DNA of 64,000 nt, taken from the NCBI GenBank assembly GCA_016860845.1, contig BOKF01000003.1, positions 310,001 through 374,000 of the forward strand, in the 5' to 3' direction. The notes beneath the pieces are model-generated. The model had not been told where the DNA came from, did no database searches, and saw only the letters and a program-made list of their open reading frames with translations. Below are positions 41,446-49,344 of this stretch, piece after piece. Numbering within the stretch: the stretch's first letter is position 1; each line of letters starts with the position of its first letter. The position numbers and the translations under genes were made by a program. Source of the stretch: Chloroflexota bacterium (GTDB taxonomy: Bacteria > Chloroflexota > Anaerolineae > 4572-78 > J111).

Positions 41446-41739
41446 ATGTTAAAGAAACAGCACAGCAAAAAGGACAAAGTAACCAAAGTGACCTTCGCGC
41501 TGCCGGCCGAGGTAGAAGGCGAGACTGTTCACCTGGTGGGAGATTTCAACGATTGGCAAACGTCGCACCCCATGCAGCGGCAGCAGGATGGCGGTTGGCA
41601 AATCATGGTGGAGTTGGCGCCGGGGGGCGAATATCAGTTTCGCTACCTGGTTGACGGCCAGACGTGGCTCAACGATCCTGAGGCGGATAAGTACATGCCT
41701 AATCCCTACGGCGACCAGAACTCGGTGGTGACCACGTAG
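41446..41739 (+). CDS. Isolated CBM48/AMPK-type glycogen-binding domain protein
   Basis: A 97-residue protein made of one isoamylase-early-set/CBM48 domain: V-T-F-A-L-P-A-E, V-H-L-V-G-D-F-N-D-W, G-G-W-Q-I-M-V-E-L and Y-Q-F-R-Y-L-V-D-G-Q-T-W-L-N-D-P-E-A-D-K-Y. The Trp residues that stack on glucan are present. No catalytic part exists, so it may tether partners to glycogen. CGGGAGG precedes the ATG. It sits next to phosphofructokinase and near the GH57 gene. Confidence 0.85.
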   Translation: MLKKQHSKKDKVTKVTFALPAEVEGETVHLVGDFNDWQTSHPMQRQQDGGWQIMVELAPGGEYQFRYLVDGQTWLNDPEADKYMPNPYGDQNSVVTT

Positions 41740-41822
41740 GAGCCAATAGCTCATGCAGCCTTTGGCAAATCACCCCAAAGAGTTCTAAAAATGACTCTTA
41801 ACAACTTAAATTTGGAGGAACC

Positions 41823-42794
41823 ATGAAACGTATGGCTATCTTGACCAGCGGCGGCGACGCGCCGGGTATGAACGCTGCCATCCGGGCTGTCACCCGATGC
41901 GCCCTTGAGCAAAGCTGGGAAGTCTTTGGCGTGCGCCAGGGTTACGCCGGGCTGATTGACGGCCACTTCGAGCCGTTGCATGCGCGCTCGGTCGGTGGCA
42001 TCATTCAGCAGGGTGGCACTATCCTCGGCAGCGCTCGCTCGCCCGAATTTAAAACGGAGGCTGGCCGCCTGAAAGCCCTGCGCGCACTTCACCAACACAA
42101 TGTCGAGGGCCTGGTCGTGATCGGTGGCAACGGCTCGCAGACCGGGGCCCTAACCCTGGCGCAGTTGGATTTTCCGGTCGTCGGCGTCGCTTCCACGATT
42201 GACAACGACCTGGCTGGCAGCGACATCACCATCGGCGTGGACACCGCCCTCAATATTGCCCTGGAAGCGATTGACCGGCTCAAGATCACCGCCTCATCGC
42301 ACCAACGCGCCTTCCTGATCGAAGTCATGGGCCGCAATTGCGGGTATCTGGCGCTCATGGCGGGTATTGCCGGCGGCGCAGAGGTCGTGGTCATCCCAGA
42401 GGTCGAAACCACGCCGGAGCAGGTGGCGCAGGAATTACGCTCCGCCTACGAACGCGGCAAGGCCCATGCCCTGGCCGTCGTGGCCGAGGGGGCGCGCTAC
42501 AATGCCGAGGCGTTGGCCGCATACTTTCGCGAACACCAGGCGCGCATTGGCTTCGACTTGCGCGCGACCACGCTGGGACATGTACAGCGCGGCGGCGCGC
42601 CGACGGCTTTCGACCGGTTGTTGGCCACTCGCCTGGGCGCTGGCGCCGTAACGGCCCTGGCGCGCGGCGAGGCCGGTGTGCTGGTCGGCATGATCCAGAG
42701 CCGCGTAACAATGACCCCGCTGGCTGAAGTGACCGGCCTTCAAAAGCCAATCGATCCCGAACTGTTTGTGCTGGCGAAGGTCCTGGAGCAGTGA
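41823..42794 (+). CDS. pfkA: 6-phosphofructokinase
   Basis: A 323-residue glycolytic enzyme. L-T-S-G-G-D-A-P-G-M-N-A-A-I-R binds ATP; I-G-G-N-G-S (100-105) has Gly where pyrophosphate-dependent forms have Asp, which favours ATP; S-T-I-D-N-D-L holds the catalytic Asp127; V-M-G-R-N-C-G-Y-L-A and L-G-H-V-Q-R-G-G-A-P-T-A bind fructose-6-phosphate. The usual G-G-D is G-G-N here. GGAGG precedes the ATG. The stop overlaps the EamA gene by four bases (GTGA). Confidence 0.93.
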   Translation: MKRMAILTSGGDAPGMNAAIRAVTRCALEQSWEVFGVRQGYAGLIDGHFEPLHARSVGGIIQQGGTILGSARSPEFKTEAGRLKALRALHQHNVEGLVVIGGNGSQTGALTLAQLDFPVVGVASTIDNDLAGSDITIGVDTALNIALEAIDRLKITASSHQRAFLIEVMGRNCGYLALMAGIAGGAEVVVIPEVETTPEQVAQELRSAYERGKAHALAVVAEGARYNAEALAAYFREHQARIGFDLRATTLGHVQRGGAPTAFDRLLATRLGAGAVTALARGEAGVLVGMIQSRVTMTPLAEVTGLQKPIDPELFVLAKVLEQ

Positions 42795-43684
42795 AAGTCC
42801 GGCCTACCCAGACACGGATTCTCCTCCTCTTCGGGCTAACCGCTATCTATGCCCTGTGCTTCGCTGCGATCAAGGCCGGCTTGCCCTTTGCGCCGCCGCT
42901 GCTTTTCGGCGGGCTAAGAGCCTTGATCGGTGGTGTGCCCCTTTTGGGACTGGCGATCGCTCTGCGCCAGCCGTTGCTTCCACCACGTGGGAGCTGGGGC
43001 TGGATCCTCGCCCTGGCATCTACAGGCATCACGCTCGCCTTTGGCGCAATGTTTCTCAGCCCGGGGCGGGCCGGCGTGGGAATTGCCTCAGTCCTGGGAA
43101 ATAGTCAGCCCTTGATCGTGGTCGTGCTGGCAGCGATATTTTTGGGCGAGCGGATGACCCGCAGCAAGTGGCTGACCCTCACCCTTGGCCTGGTGGGAGT
43201 TACGCTGATCTCATCCCAGGTGCTGGCCGGTCCGGACGCTTATGGCCTCTCGGGTATGGCGCTGGCGTTGGCGGCTTCTGCGGGCGCGTCCGCCGCAAGC
43301 GTGATCTTCAAACGCATGAGCATCCCGGTTAACTTGTTGGTAATAACGGCCTGGCAGCTCATCTTCGGCAGTTTGCCGTTGCTGGCTGTCTCGGTGCTGA
43401 TCGAACGTGATACTCAGGTAATATGGAATGTCCAATTCGTGGGACTGTTGCTTTTCCTGGCCTTAGTTGGCACCTCATTCGCCAACGCTGTCTGGTATTG
43501 GCTGATCCAACGCGACGAGGTGGGCCGATTAACCATGTTCTTCTTTCTCGTTCCGATTTTTGGGCTGGGCATAGCCGCCCTGGCCTTCGGTGAGAGAATC
43601 AGTCCACTCGAAGGCGTGGGGAGCGTCTTGACGATCGCCGGGATCAGCGTGGCGACCCGGGAGTCTCGCATGGCAGGCCACTAG
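42791..43684 (+). CDS. EamA/DMT-family transporter
   Basis: A 297-residue membrane protein of ten helices formed by two EamA repeats (about 5-140 and 150-290). The first ends in G-V-T-L-I-S, the second in G-I-S-V-A-T-R. It starts with GTG overlapping the pfk stop, so the two are translationally coupled. DMT-family members export metabolites such as amino acids or nucleotides; the substrate cannot be inferred. Further downstream is an operator-bearing intergenic region. Confidence 0.85.
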   Translation: MKVRPTQTRILLLFGLTAIYALCFAAIKAGLPFAPPLLFGGLRALIGGVPLLGLAIALRQPLLPPRGSWGWILALASTGITLAFGAMFLSPGRAGVGIASVLGNSQPLIVVVLAAIFLGERMTRSKWLTLTLGLVGVTLISSQVLAGPDAYGLSGMALALAASAGASAASVIFKRMSIPVNLLVITAWQLIFGSLPLLAVSVLIERDTQVIWNVQFVGLLLFLALVGTSFANAVWYWLIQRDEVGRLTMFFFLVPIFGLGIAALAFGERISPLEGVGSVLTIAGISVATRESRMAGH

Positions 43685-43783
43685 CCCAGGCGATCCGATA
43701 ACCCTTTCTGACTGGGCAGTGAGAGAGGGCGTGAGCGTTAGATTGAGTTGATGGTTGAAGCAGAAGCCTGATTTGCCACATTT

Positions 43784-43800
43784 TCTTACCTCTTGTAAGA
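43784..43800. promoter_or_regulatory. TCTTAC-N5-GTAAGA operator, site 1
   Basis: TCTTAC-CTCTT-GTAAGA is a perfect 6-5-6 palindrome in the 264-base gap before the metal P-type ATPase, 149 bases upstream of its start. The same palindrome occurs at 61966, 63348 and 63537. Confidence 0.6.
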
Positions 43801-43948
43801 TAGGAGTGAGCCATCTTAAGAACCTCAGTGATGATGGAAACCTGCCAAAAATGCTGGCAAAGGTTAAGCCTGCCTGTTTTATCGGGGATTGCTTTGGTAC
43901 TCTTTTGGCTTGGAAAATAGAGATTTTGAAGAAGGAGGGAAACTATTC

Positions 43949-46432
43949 ATGAAAACGACGGTCATTAACCTGGAAGGGATCGAGTCGGTCCTCTCGCCGG
44001 CCGGGGTAGAGAAGCGGATGTGCGCGCACCCCGGTATCCATAAAGTCGAAACAAACTTTATGACCAGCACCGCCACCGTCTATCATGACGAGTCGGTGAC
44101 GCTGGCCGACCTCAAACATGTCGTGGCCGAGTGCGGCTACAGTTGTTCGGGTGAGTGTCTGCCGGAGCACGTATGTGCGCCCAGTGATCCGCCGGCGGCA
44201 GCGGCAACGCATGCGGGGCATGAGATGAGCGCCCACGCCGGACACGCCATGCCGGCGGCTAAACCTGGCGAACACGCCGGACACTCAATATCGGCGGCCC
44301 AACCGGCCGTTGCGCCCGCCAAAGCCGATGCCCACGCCGGGCATGCCATGCCAGCAGACGCCGAGGCCGGCGAAATGGCGGCGATGGCGCACGAAATGGG
44401 CCACGGCGGTGGGATGAGTATGGAAGCCATGGTGCGTGACATGCGCAACCGCTTCCTGGTTTCGTTCATTCTAGCTATTCCTGTCTTTTTGTACTCGCCC
44501 CTGTTTACAGACTACTTCGGGCTGCAACTGCCGTTACCTTTTGGGCTATCCAACGAAGTGCTCTCGTTTCTGCTTACGACACCCGCCGTCCTCTATGGCG
44601 GCTGGGTGTTCTACCTCGGCGCGTGGCGCGGGTTGAAGAATGGTATCTTGAATATGGCCGTGCTGGTCTCACTGTCGGTGCTGGCCGGGTACATCTTCAG
44701 CGTGGCGGCCACCTTTTTCTTCGAGGGTGAGGTATTCTACGAGGCGGCGGCGCTGCTGCTGGCGTTTGTCTTGTTTGGCCATTGGATGGAAATGCGCGCC
44801 CGCTCCGGCGCGTCACAGGCCATTCAAGCCCTGATGAATCTCGCGCCGCCGCAGGCCACCGTCATCCGCAACGGGCAGACGGTCGAGATCCCGACCTCGG
44901 AGGTCGTGGCCGATGACATCGTCCTCATCCGCCCGGGGGATAAAATCCCGGTGGACGGGGTGGTCATCGAGGGGGAGTCGAGCGTAGATGAGTCCATGAT
45001 TACCGGCGAAAGTCTGCCGGTCAAGAAGTCGGTCGAGTCAAATGTGGTGGGCGCGACGATCAATAAGACCGGCACATTCAAGTTCCGGGCGACCAAAGTT
45101 GGCGCAGACACCGCCCTGGCCCAAATTGTCAAACTGGTGCAGATGGCCCAGAACTCCAAAGCGCCCTCGCAGCGCCTGGCCGACCAGGCGGCGCAGTGGC
45201 TGGTTGCCGCCGCCGTCATCTTTGGCCTGGCCACATTCTTCGGCTGGTATTTCTTCGGTGGCTTGGCTATCCCGGCGGGGATGGACAAATTCGTCTGGGC
45301 GCTAACGCTGGCCATCACCGTCGTCGTCATCGCCTGCCCGGATGCGCTCGGCCTGGCGACGCCAACCGCCGTGATGGTCGGTACCGGCCTCGGCGCGCAG
45401 AACGGCATCCTGTACAAAAACGCCACCGCGCTCGAACAGGCCGCCAAACTGCAGGCCATCATCTTTGACAAGACCGGTACGCTCACCGAGGGCAAGCCAC
45501 AAGTCGTCGAGATCGTCGTAGTGGGTAACCCGCTTACGGAAAGTGAACTATTGCGACTGGTTGCCTCGGCCGAGCAATCGTCGGAACACCCCTTGGCCCA
45601 GGCCATCGTGGACAAGGCCAAAGCGCAGAACTTGAAGATGGAAGGGACGAGCGGGTTTGAAGCCATTCCCGGCCATGGCATGAAGGCCACCGTCGCGGGC
45701 AAAACGCTGCTCGTCGGCAATCGCAAGCTAATGCGCGACAACAATATCACGCTCGACGGATACGGCGACCGTGCGGCTTCGCTCGAAGGCGCAGGCCGCA
45801 CGGTGGTCTATGCCGCCGCCGACGGTAACTTCGCTGGCCTCATCGCCATCGCCGACGCTGTGCGACTCAACGCTAAACTCGCGGTGGAGAAGTTGGCCTC
45901 AATGGGCGTGCAGGTGGCCATGCTTACCGGCGACAATCGAGCCACCGCCGAGCGCATCGCAGGTGAACTGGGTATCCAGACGGTCTTTGCCGAAGTGCTG
46001 CCAGGGCAAAAAGCCGACAAGGTCAAGGAACTGCAAGCGCAGGGAAAACTGGTAGCCATGGTCGGCGACGGCATCAACGACGCGCCCGCCCTGGCCCAGG
46101 CCGACGTGGGCATCGCCATCGGTGCGGGCACCGACGTGGCCATGGAAACCGCCGACGTGGTGTTGATGAAATCCGACCCATTTGACGTAATCGGCGTGAT
46201 CACCCTCAGCCGGGCGACGTTGCGCAAGATGCACCAGAACCTGTGGTGGGCGGCTGGTTACAATGCAATTGCTTTTCCTATCGCTGCCGGGCTGTTTTAC
46301 CCGGCCTTTGGGCTGGTCCTGCGCCCGGAGATTGCCGCCATTTCGATGTCTGGCTCATCGTTGCTAGTGGCAATCAATGCCCTGCTGCTCAAGCGGACCC
46401 AGCTGGAGGGGATCAAGGCCGGGGGTAGCTAG
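43949..46432 (+). CDS. Heavy-metal P1B-type ATPase with altered metal motifs
   Basis: An 827-residue exporter. The start is the ATG at 43949, behind GAAGGAGGG. The N-terminal HMA-like domain (1-70) has S-x-x-S (Ser13, Ser16) where C-x-x-C binds metal, then a His-rich linker (residues 85-160, repeats of H-A-G-H). Eight helices, the phosphorylation motif D-K-T-G-T, T-G-E-S, H-P and G-D-G-I-N-D-A-P are intact. The membrane metal motif is C-P-D (463-465) and not C-P-C or C-P-H. TM8 has S-M-S-G-S-S. Copper export is the family's usual role, but these changes make the metal uncertain. Confidence 0.9.
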   Translation: MKTTVINLEGIESVLSPAGVEKRMCAHPGIHKVETNFMTSTATVYHDESVTLADLKHVVAECGYSCSGECLPEHVCAPSDPPAAAATHAGHEMSAHAGHAMPAAKPGEHAGHSISAAQPAVAPAKADAHAGHAMPADAEAGEMAAMAHEMGHGGGMSMEAMVRDMRNRFLVSFILAIPVFLYSPLFTDYFGLQLPLPFGLSNEVLSFLLTTPAVLYGGWVFYLGAWRGLKNGILNMAVLVSLSVLAGYIFSVAATFFFEGEVFYEAAALLLAFVLFGHWMEMRARSGASQAIQALMNLAPPQATVIRNGQTVEIPTSEVVADDIVLIRPGDKIPVDGVVIEGESSVDESMITGESLPVKKSVESNVVGATINKTGTFKFRATKVGADTALAQIVKLVQMAQNSKAPSQRLADQAAQWLVAAAVIFGLATFFGWYFFGGLAIPAGMDKFVWALTLAITVVVIACPDALGLATPTAVMVGTGLGAQNGILYKNATALEQAAKLQAIIFDKTGTLTEGKPQVVEIVVVGNPLTESELLRLVASAEQSSEHPLAQAIVDKAKAQNLKMEGTSGFEAIPGHGMKATVAGKTLLVGNRKLMRDNNITLDGYGDRAASLEGAGRTVVYAAADGNFAGLIAIADAVRLNAKLAVEKLASMGVQVAMLTGDNRATAERIAGELGIQTVFAEVLPGQKADKVKELQAQGKLVAMVGDGINDAPALAQADVGIAIGAGTDVAMETADVVLMKSDPFDVIGVITLSRATLRKMHQNLWWAAGYNAIAFPIAAGLFYPAFGLVLRPEIAAISMSGSSLLVAINALLLKRTQLEGIKAGGS

Positions 46433-46460
46433 CTCGATATTTCTTCAGGGGTAACTTAGC

Positions 46461-46502
46461 GGATAGGTTTTAATTCGACCCGGTCTCGGGGTCGAACTAT
46501 CC
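46461..46502 (+). terminator. Hairpin after the P-type ATPase
   Basis: TTCGACCC-N7-GGGTCGAA forms a perfect 8-bp stem, and outer GGATAG/CTATCC adds six pairs after a one-sided bulge of seven bases (GTTTTAA). No T-run follows; termination is plausible. Confidence 0.5.
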
Positions 46503-46589
46503 AGGTTGGTCGTTCATTCGGCAGCCAAAACAGGCTACTCATGATGCTTGCCGCCGTGTCCGGATGCGATTTGCCCTGCCACCTCCGTT

Positions 46590-46632
46590 AATGGTAACAC
46601 CATTTTGACCAAAATTTGTACGGTGATAAAAT
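46590..46632 (+). promoter_or_regulatory. Promoter of the M23 gene with an abutting palindrome
   Basis: AATGGT-AAC-ACCATT (46590-46604) touches TTGACC (46605); after 16 bases comes TGA-TAAAAT (-10 at 46627), an extended -10. The palindrome overlaps no fixed-spacing box and is probably a separate operator. Confidence 0.55.
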
Positions 46633-46666
46633 AGCGTCGTTTTTGTCAGGCCCTGGAGGGAGATAA

Positions 46667-47440
46667 ATGAATTTTCTGCCACACCGTTTTTCTTTAGTTA
46701 CGATGCTAATGCTCGCCATCGTAATCATCTTTCAGTTGTTAACCACACCTCCTCTAACTCAGGCCCAAGACGAACAGCCTGTTCCCTCAGAACCCTCTCT
46801 ACCTGTCAATCCGACTCCTGAGCCTCCCTTTCAACTCCCCTTCGCGACATCCCCTGGCCCCACAACCTGGCTCCTGGCTCAACCCTACGGCAACACTATC
46901 AATGCTTATTATAAGCGTAATACGACCTATGGCGCATCAGGGGGGATTCATTTTGGCATGGATTTTGCCGCGCCATGTGGCACAGAGATTGTGGCCATTG
47001 CCGCCGGCATCGTGTTTGGGGTGGATGGTCCTTTTGGCTCGCCGCCCCATAATTTGATGCTTGACCATCCTCAAGTGGGCTACGCCTCTATGTATGGTCA
47101 TCTTTTAGAAACGTCCCGCTTACTTCCTGGACAGCAAGTTAAACAGGGACAGGTAATCGCTTTGGTGGGTGAGCCTGGGGGTGATTGTAGCCAATACCCT
47201 GAACTGCACCTGGAGATTCGAGACCTGAAACACATACGCAAATATAATCCGGCCCTTTTTATTAACGCTAACTGGAATAACCTGACGCTGATTGGCAGCT
47301 CGGGTCGGAGCTTTATGCACGATTTAGCCGCGCCGCGCAAGTGGCAAACCTTCTATGATCAACCAGAAGCTGAAATAGGCGGCCCCATTCTCAATAATTT
47401 TGCCAGTACCTGGCCGTTGGACTGGAGTTTGCGCCAATAA
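46667..47440 (+). CDS. Secreted M23 (LytM-type) peptidase
   Basis: A 257-residue protein. A signal peptide (about 1-33, ending Q-A-Q-D) and a Pro-rich spacer lead to the M23 domain: H-F-G-M-D-F-A-A-P-C-G-T (zinc His and Asp), Y-G-H-L, and H-L-E-I-R (zinc His). All ligands are present, so cell-wall peptide cleavage is likely. About 60 residues after the domain are unassigned. GGAGGGAG precedes the ATG. Confidence 0.85.
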   Translation: MNFLPHRFSLVTMLMLAIVIIFQLLTTPPLTQAQDEQPVPSEPSLPVNPTPEPPFQLPFATSPGPTTWLLAQPYGNTINAYYKRNTTYGASGGIHFGMDFAAPCGTEIVAIAAGIVFGVDGPFGSPPHNLMLDHPQVGYASMYGHLLETSRLLPGQQVKQGQVIALVGEPGGDCSQYPELHLEIRDLKHIRKYNPALFINANWNNLTLIGSSGRSFMHDLAAPRKWQTFYDQPEAEIGGPILNNFASTWPLDWSLRQ

Positions 47441-47470
47441 AAGGCTCCTTCAATGTATTTCTGGATACCC

Positions 47471-47535
47471 GCCATTTTGCCCGGATCGATACACGCCATT
47501 TGGCGCTTACCTTTGACGTGCAAATGGTCTATACT
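47471..47535 (+). promoter_or_regulatory. Fixed-spacing promoter, copy B
   Basis: Box 1 GCCATTTTGC (47471), box 2 GCCATTTGGC (47495), -35 TTACCT (47507), 17 bases, -10 TATACT (47530). It lies 390 bases before copy C, with a hairpin between them, and so may start a separate transcript. Confidence 0.65.
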
Positions 47536-47541
47536 CAGAGT

Positions 47542-47832
47542 TGTAAGATAAAGTTTCGTCCGTCATCCCAGCCGCGTCCGGTAAACAAAAGCAAACCGGC
47601 CGGCGGCCTGGCTCCGGCCTATTGAAAGGACAATCTATCGAAAAAGAGCAGACTCCACCGGTCCAAATGCCGCCTCTGGCTCTCGACGCTATTGGAGTGA
47701 AGCTTGCGGCTGACCTAGCCGAGCACTCACACCCAGCGGGGTGAACCCGCCGTGATGGCCCAAAGGCGACGACCCAGTCAATAACAGCATAAGACTTCTT
47801 ATGGAGGCCGCAGGCCTTAAACCTGCGGCCTC
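47542..47832 (+). ncRNA. Candidate non-coding RNA from promoter B
   Basis: From the expected start of promoter B to the hairpin at 47804-47832 there are about 290 bases with no convincing gene. A frame through the middle reads M-P-P-L-A-L-D-A-I-G-V-K-L-A-A-D-L without a ribosome site, so it could be a decayed gene. No known RNA family (tmRNA, RNase P, 6S) is recognisable. The region could instead be a long leader of htrA. Confidence 0.35.
47804..47832 (+). terminator. Strong hairpin between promoters B and C
   Basis: GAGGCCGCAGG-CCTTAAA-CCTGCGGCCTC is a perfect 11-bp stem with a 7-base loop, followed by TGTCTTTG, a weak T-run. It should end transcription from promoter B before promoter C. 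Confidence 0.65.
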
Positions 47833-47860
47833 TGTCTTTGTGGCTATAGCTAGACCACAG

Positions 47861-47925
47861 GCCATTTTGCCTGTATGCAGACGCGCCATTCGGCGCTTGA
47901 GGTGTAGGTTCGAGTGATTTACACT
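47861..47925 (+). promoter_or_regulatory. Fixed-spacing promoter, copy C
   Basis: Box 1 GCCATTTTGC (47861), box 2 GCCATTCGGC (47885), -35 TTGAGG (47897), 17 bases, -10 TACACT (47920). It is the best-formed member of the family and drives htrA, 106 bases downstream. Sequence after the -10 (CTCAG..AAAGTTTC) also matches copy B. Confidence 0.7.
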
Positions 47926-48030
47926 CAGGGTAAAGTTTCATCAGTGGCAGCCAGCCAGACAGCATCATCAGGACGGCTGCCGCTAACCTTGTGTGCGACT
48001 CAAGTGAATAAAGAACAGGAGAATACTAAA

Positions 48031-49323
48031 ATGAACAAGCGTGCTTTTCCAAAATATCTATTTTTCGCGGTGTGGGTCATTGTGGCCCTGTTGTTGGTGA
48101 TGAGCGGTTCTCTGTTGGGCGGGCTCGTGCTGGGGTCTTATCTGACCAGTGACGCCCAGGCCCTTGCCGCGTCCCCGCCGGTCCAGGCTGCTCAGCCGGC
48201 AGCGCAGCTCTCCCAGGATGAGGTCAACCTCATCGCCGCCTACGAACAGGCATTAATTGATATTTACCGGAATGCCGTGCCCTCAGTCGTCAATATTAGG
48301 GTGACCCAAAAAGTGGAGGCCCAAACGTCCGATCAGTTCGACTTTGGCTTTCCCTTCGGGCCTGAGGGCCGTCCCCGATCACAAAGCCCCGAGGAATTTT
48401 ACAACCGGGGGCAAGGCTCCGGCTTTGTCTGGGACAAAGAGGGCCATATCGTGACCAATTATCACGTCATTGCCGAAGCGACCGATGTCGAAGTGGCTTT
48501 TGCCAACGGCACAACAGCCAAAGCCGAAGTCCTTGGGGCCGACCCCGACGCCGACCTGGCCGTGCTGAAAGTAGACCTGCCAGCGACAGAGCTGCAACCC
48601 CTCGCCCTGGGTGACAGCGATGCCTTACAGGTGGGCCAACTGGCCATCGCCATCGGCAATCCATTTGGGCAGGAATTTACCATGACCAGCGGGATTATCA
48701 GCGCCGTCGGCCGGGTCATGCGCAGCGGCAACGGTCCTTTCTCGGTACCTGAGGCCATCCAGACCGACGCACCGATCAACCCCGGCAACTCCGGCGGCCC
48801 GCTCCTGGATCGCCAGGGACGAGTGATTGGCATTAACAGCCAAATCATCAGCCAAAGCGGCGCCAACGCTGGCGTTGGTTTTGCCGTGCCGATCAACATC
48901 GCCCAACAAATTGTCCCCACCCTGATCAAAGGTGAAAGCTACGAATATGCCTGGCTGGGTATCAGCGGCGCTCCCCTGACCGCCGAAGTGGCTGATTTTA
49001 TGAAGTTCCCGGCTGACACCAAAGGGGCACTGGTGATTGATGTGATGCAGGATAGCCCGGCCGACAAGGCCGGTCTAAAGGGCAGTGATAAAACGTTGCA
49101 GATCGCCGGGGCGGAGTACCAGCTTGGCGGCGATGTCATCACGGTTATCAATGATCAGCCGGTCGAAGATATGGACGATCTCATCACCTACTTGATCGAA
49201 CAAACTCGCCCTGGCGACCAGGTGACGCTCGACGTGATCCGGGCTGATGGCCAGCAGGAGAAGGTTGAAGTGGTGCTGGAAGCTCGACCGAGGTTGGAAG
49301 TCAGCGGTCAAGAGAATAGATAA
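48031..49323 (+). CDS. HtrA/DegP-like trypsin-type serine protease with PDZ domain
   Basis: A 430-residue envelope protease/chaperone. The start is the ATG at 48031, behind ACAGGAG. One N-terminal membrane anchor (about 10-36), a spacer, then the protease with the triad His145 (N-Y-H-V), Asp175 (D-A-D-L-A-V) and Ser254 (G-N-S-G-G-P). A single PDZ domain (about 320-420) includes [15 protein letters not shown]. It degrades misfolded exported proteins. Its promoter (copy C) belongs to the fixed-spacing family also seen before the ftsH and hsp20 blocks. Confidence 0.93.
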   Translation: MNKRAFPKYLFFAVWVIVALLLVMSGSLLGGLVLGSYLTSDAQALAASPPVQAAQPAAQLSQDEVNLIAAYEQALIDIYRNAVPSVVNIRVTQKVEAQTSDQFDFGFPFGPEGRPRSQSPEEFYNRGQGSGFVWDKEGHIVTNYHVIAEATDVEVAFANGTTAKAEVLGADPDADLAVLKVDLPATELQPLALGDSDALQVGQLAIAIGNPFGQEFTMTSGIISAVGRVMRSGNGPFSVPEAIQTDAPINPGNSGGPLLDRQGRVIGINSQIISQSGANAGVGFAVPINIAQQIVPTLIKGESYEYAWLGISGAPLTAEVADFMKFPADTKGALVIDVMQDSPADKAGLKGSDKTLQIAGAEYQLGGDVITVINDQPVEDMDDLITYLIEQTRPGDQVTLDVIRADGQQEKVEVVLEARPRLEVSGQENR

Positions 49324-49344
49324 GCATTTCCAATCTGAGTGATC

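Noticed and set aside
41742..41806. A possible further fixed-spacing promoter before pfkA (GCCAATAGC at 41742)
   Set aside because: The second box and the -10 do not fall at the required 24 and 35 positions.
47668..47746. A 25-residue frame (M-P-P-L-A-L-D-A-I-G-V-K) between promoters B and C
   Set aside because: No ribosome site and a very short frame; mentioned only under the candidate RNA.
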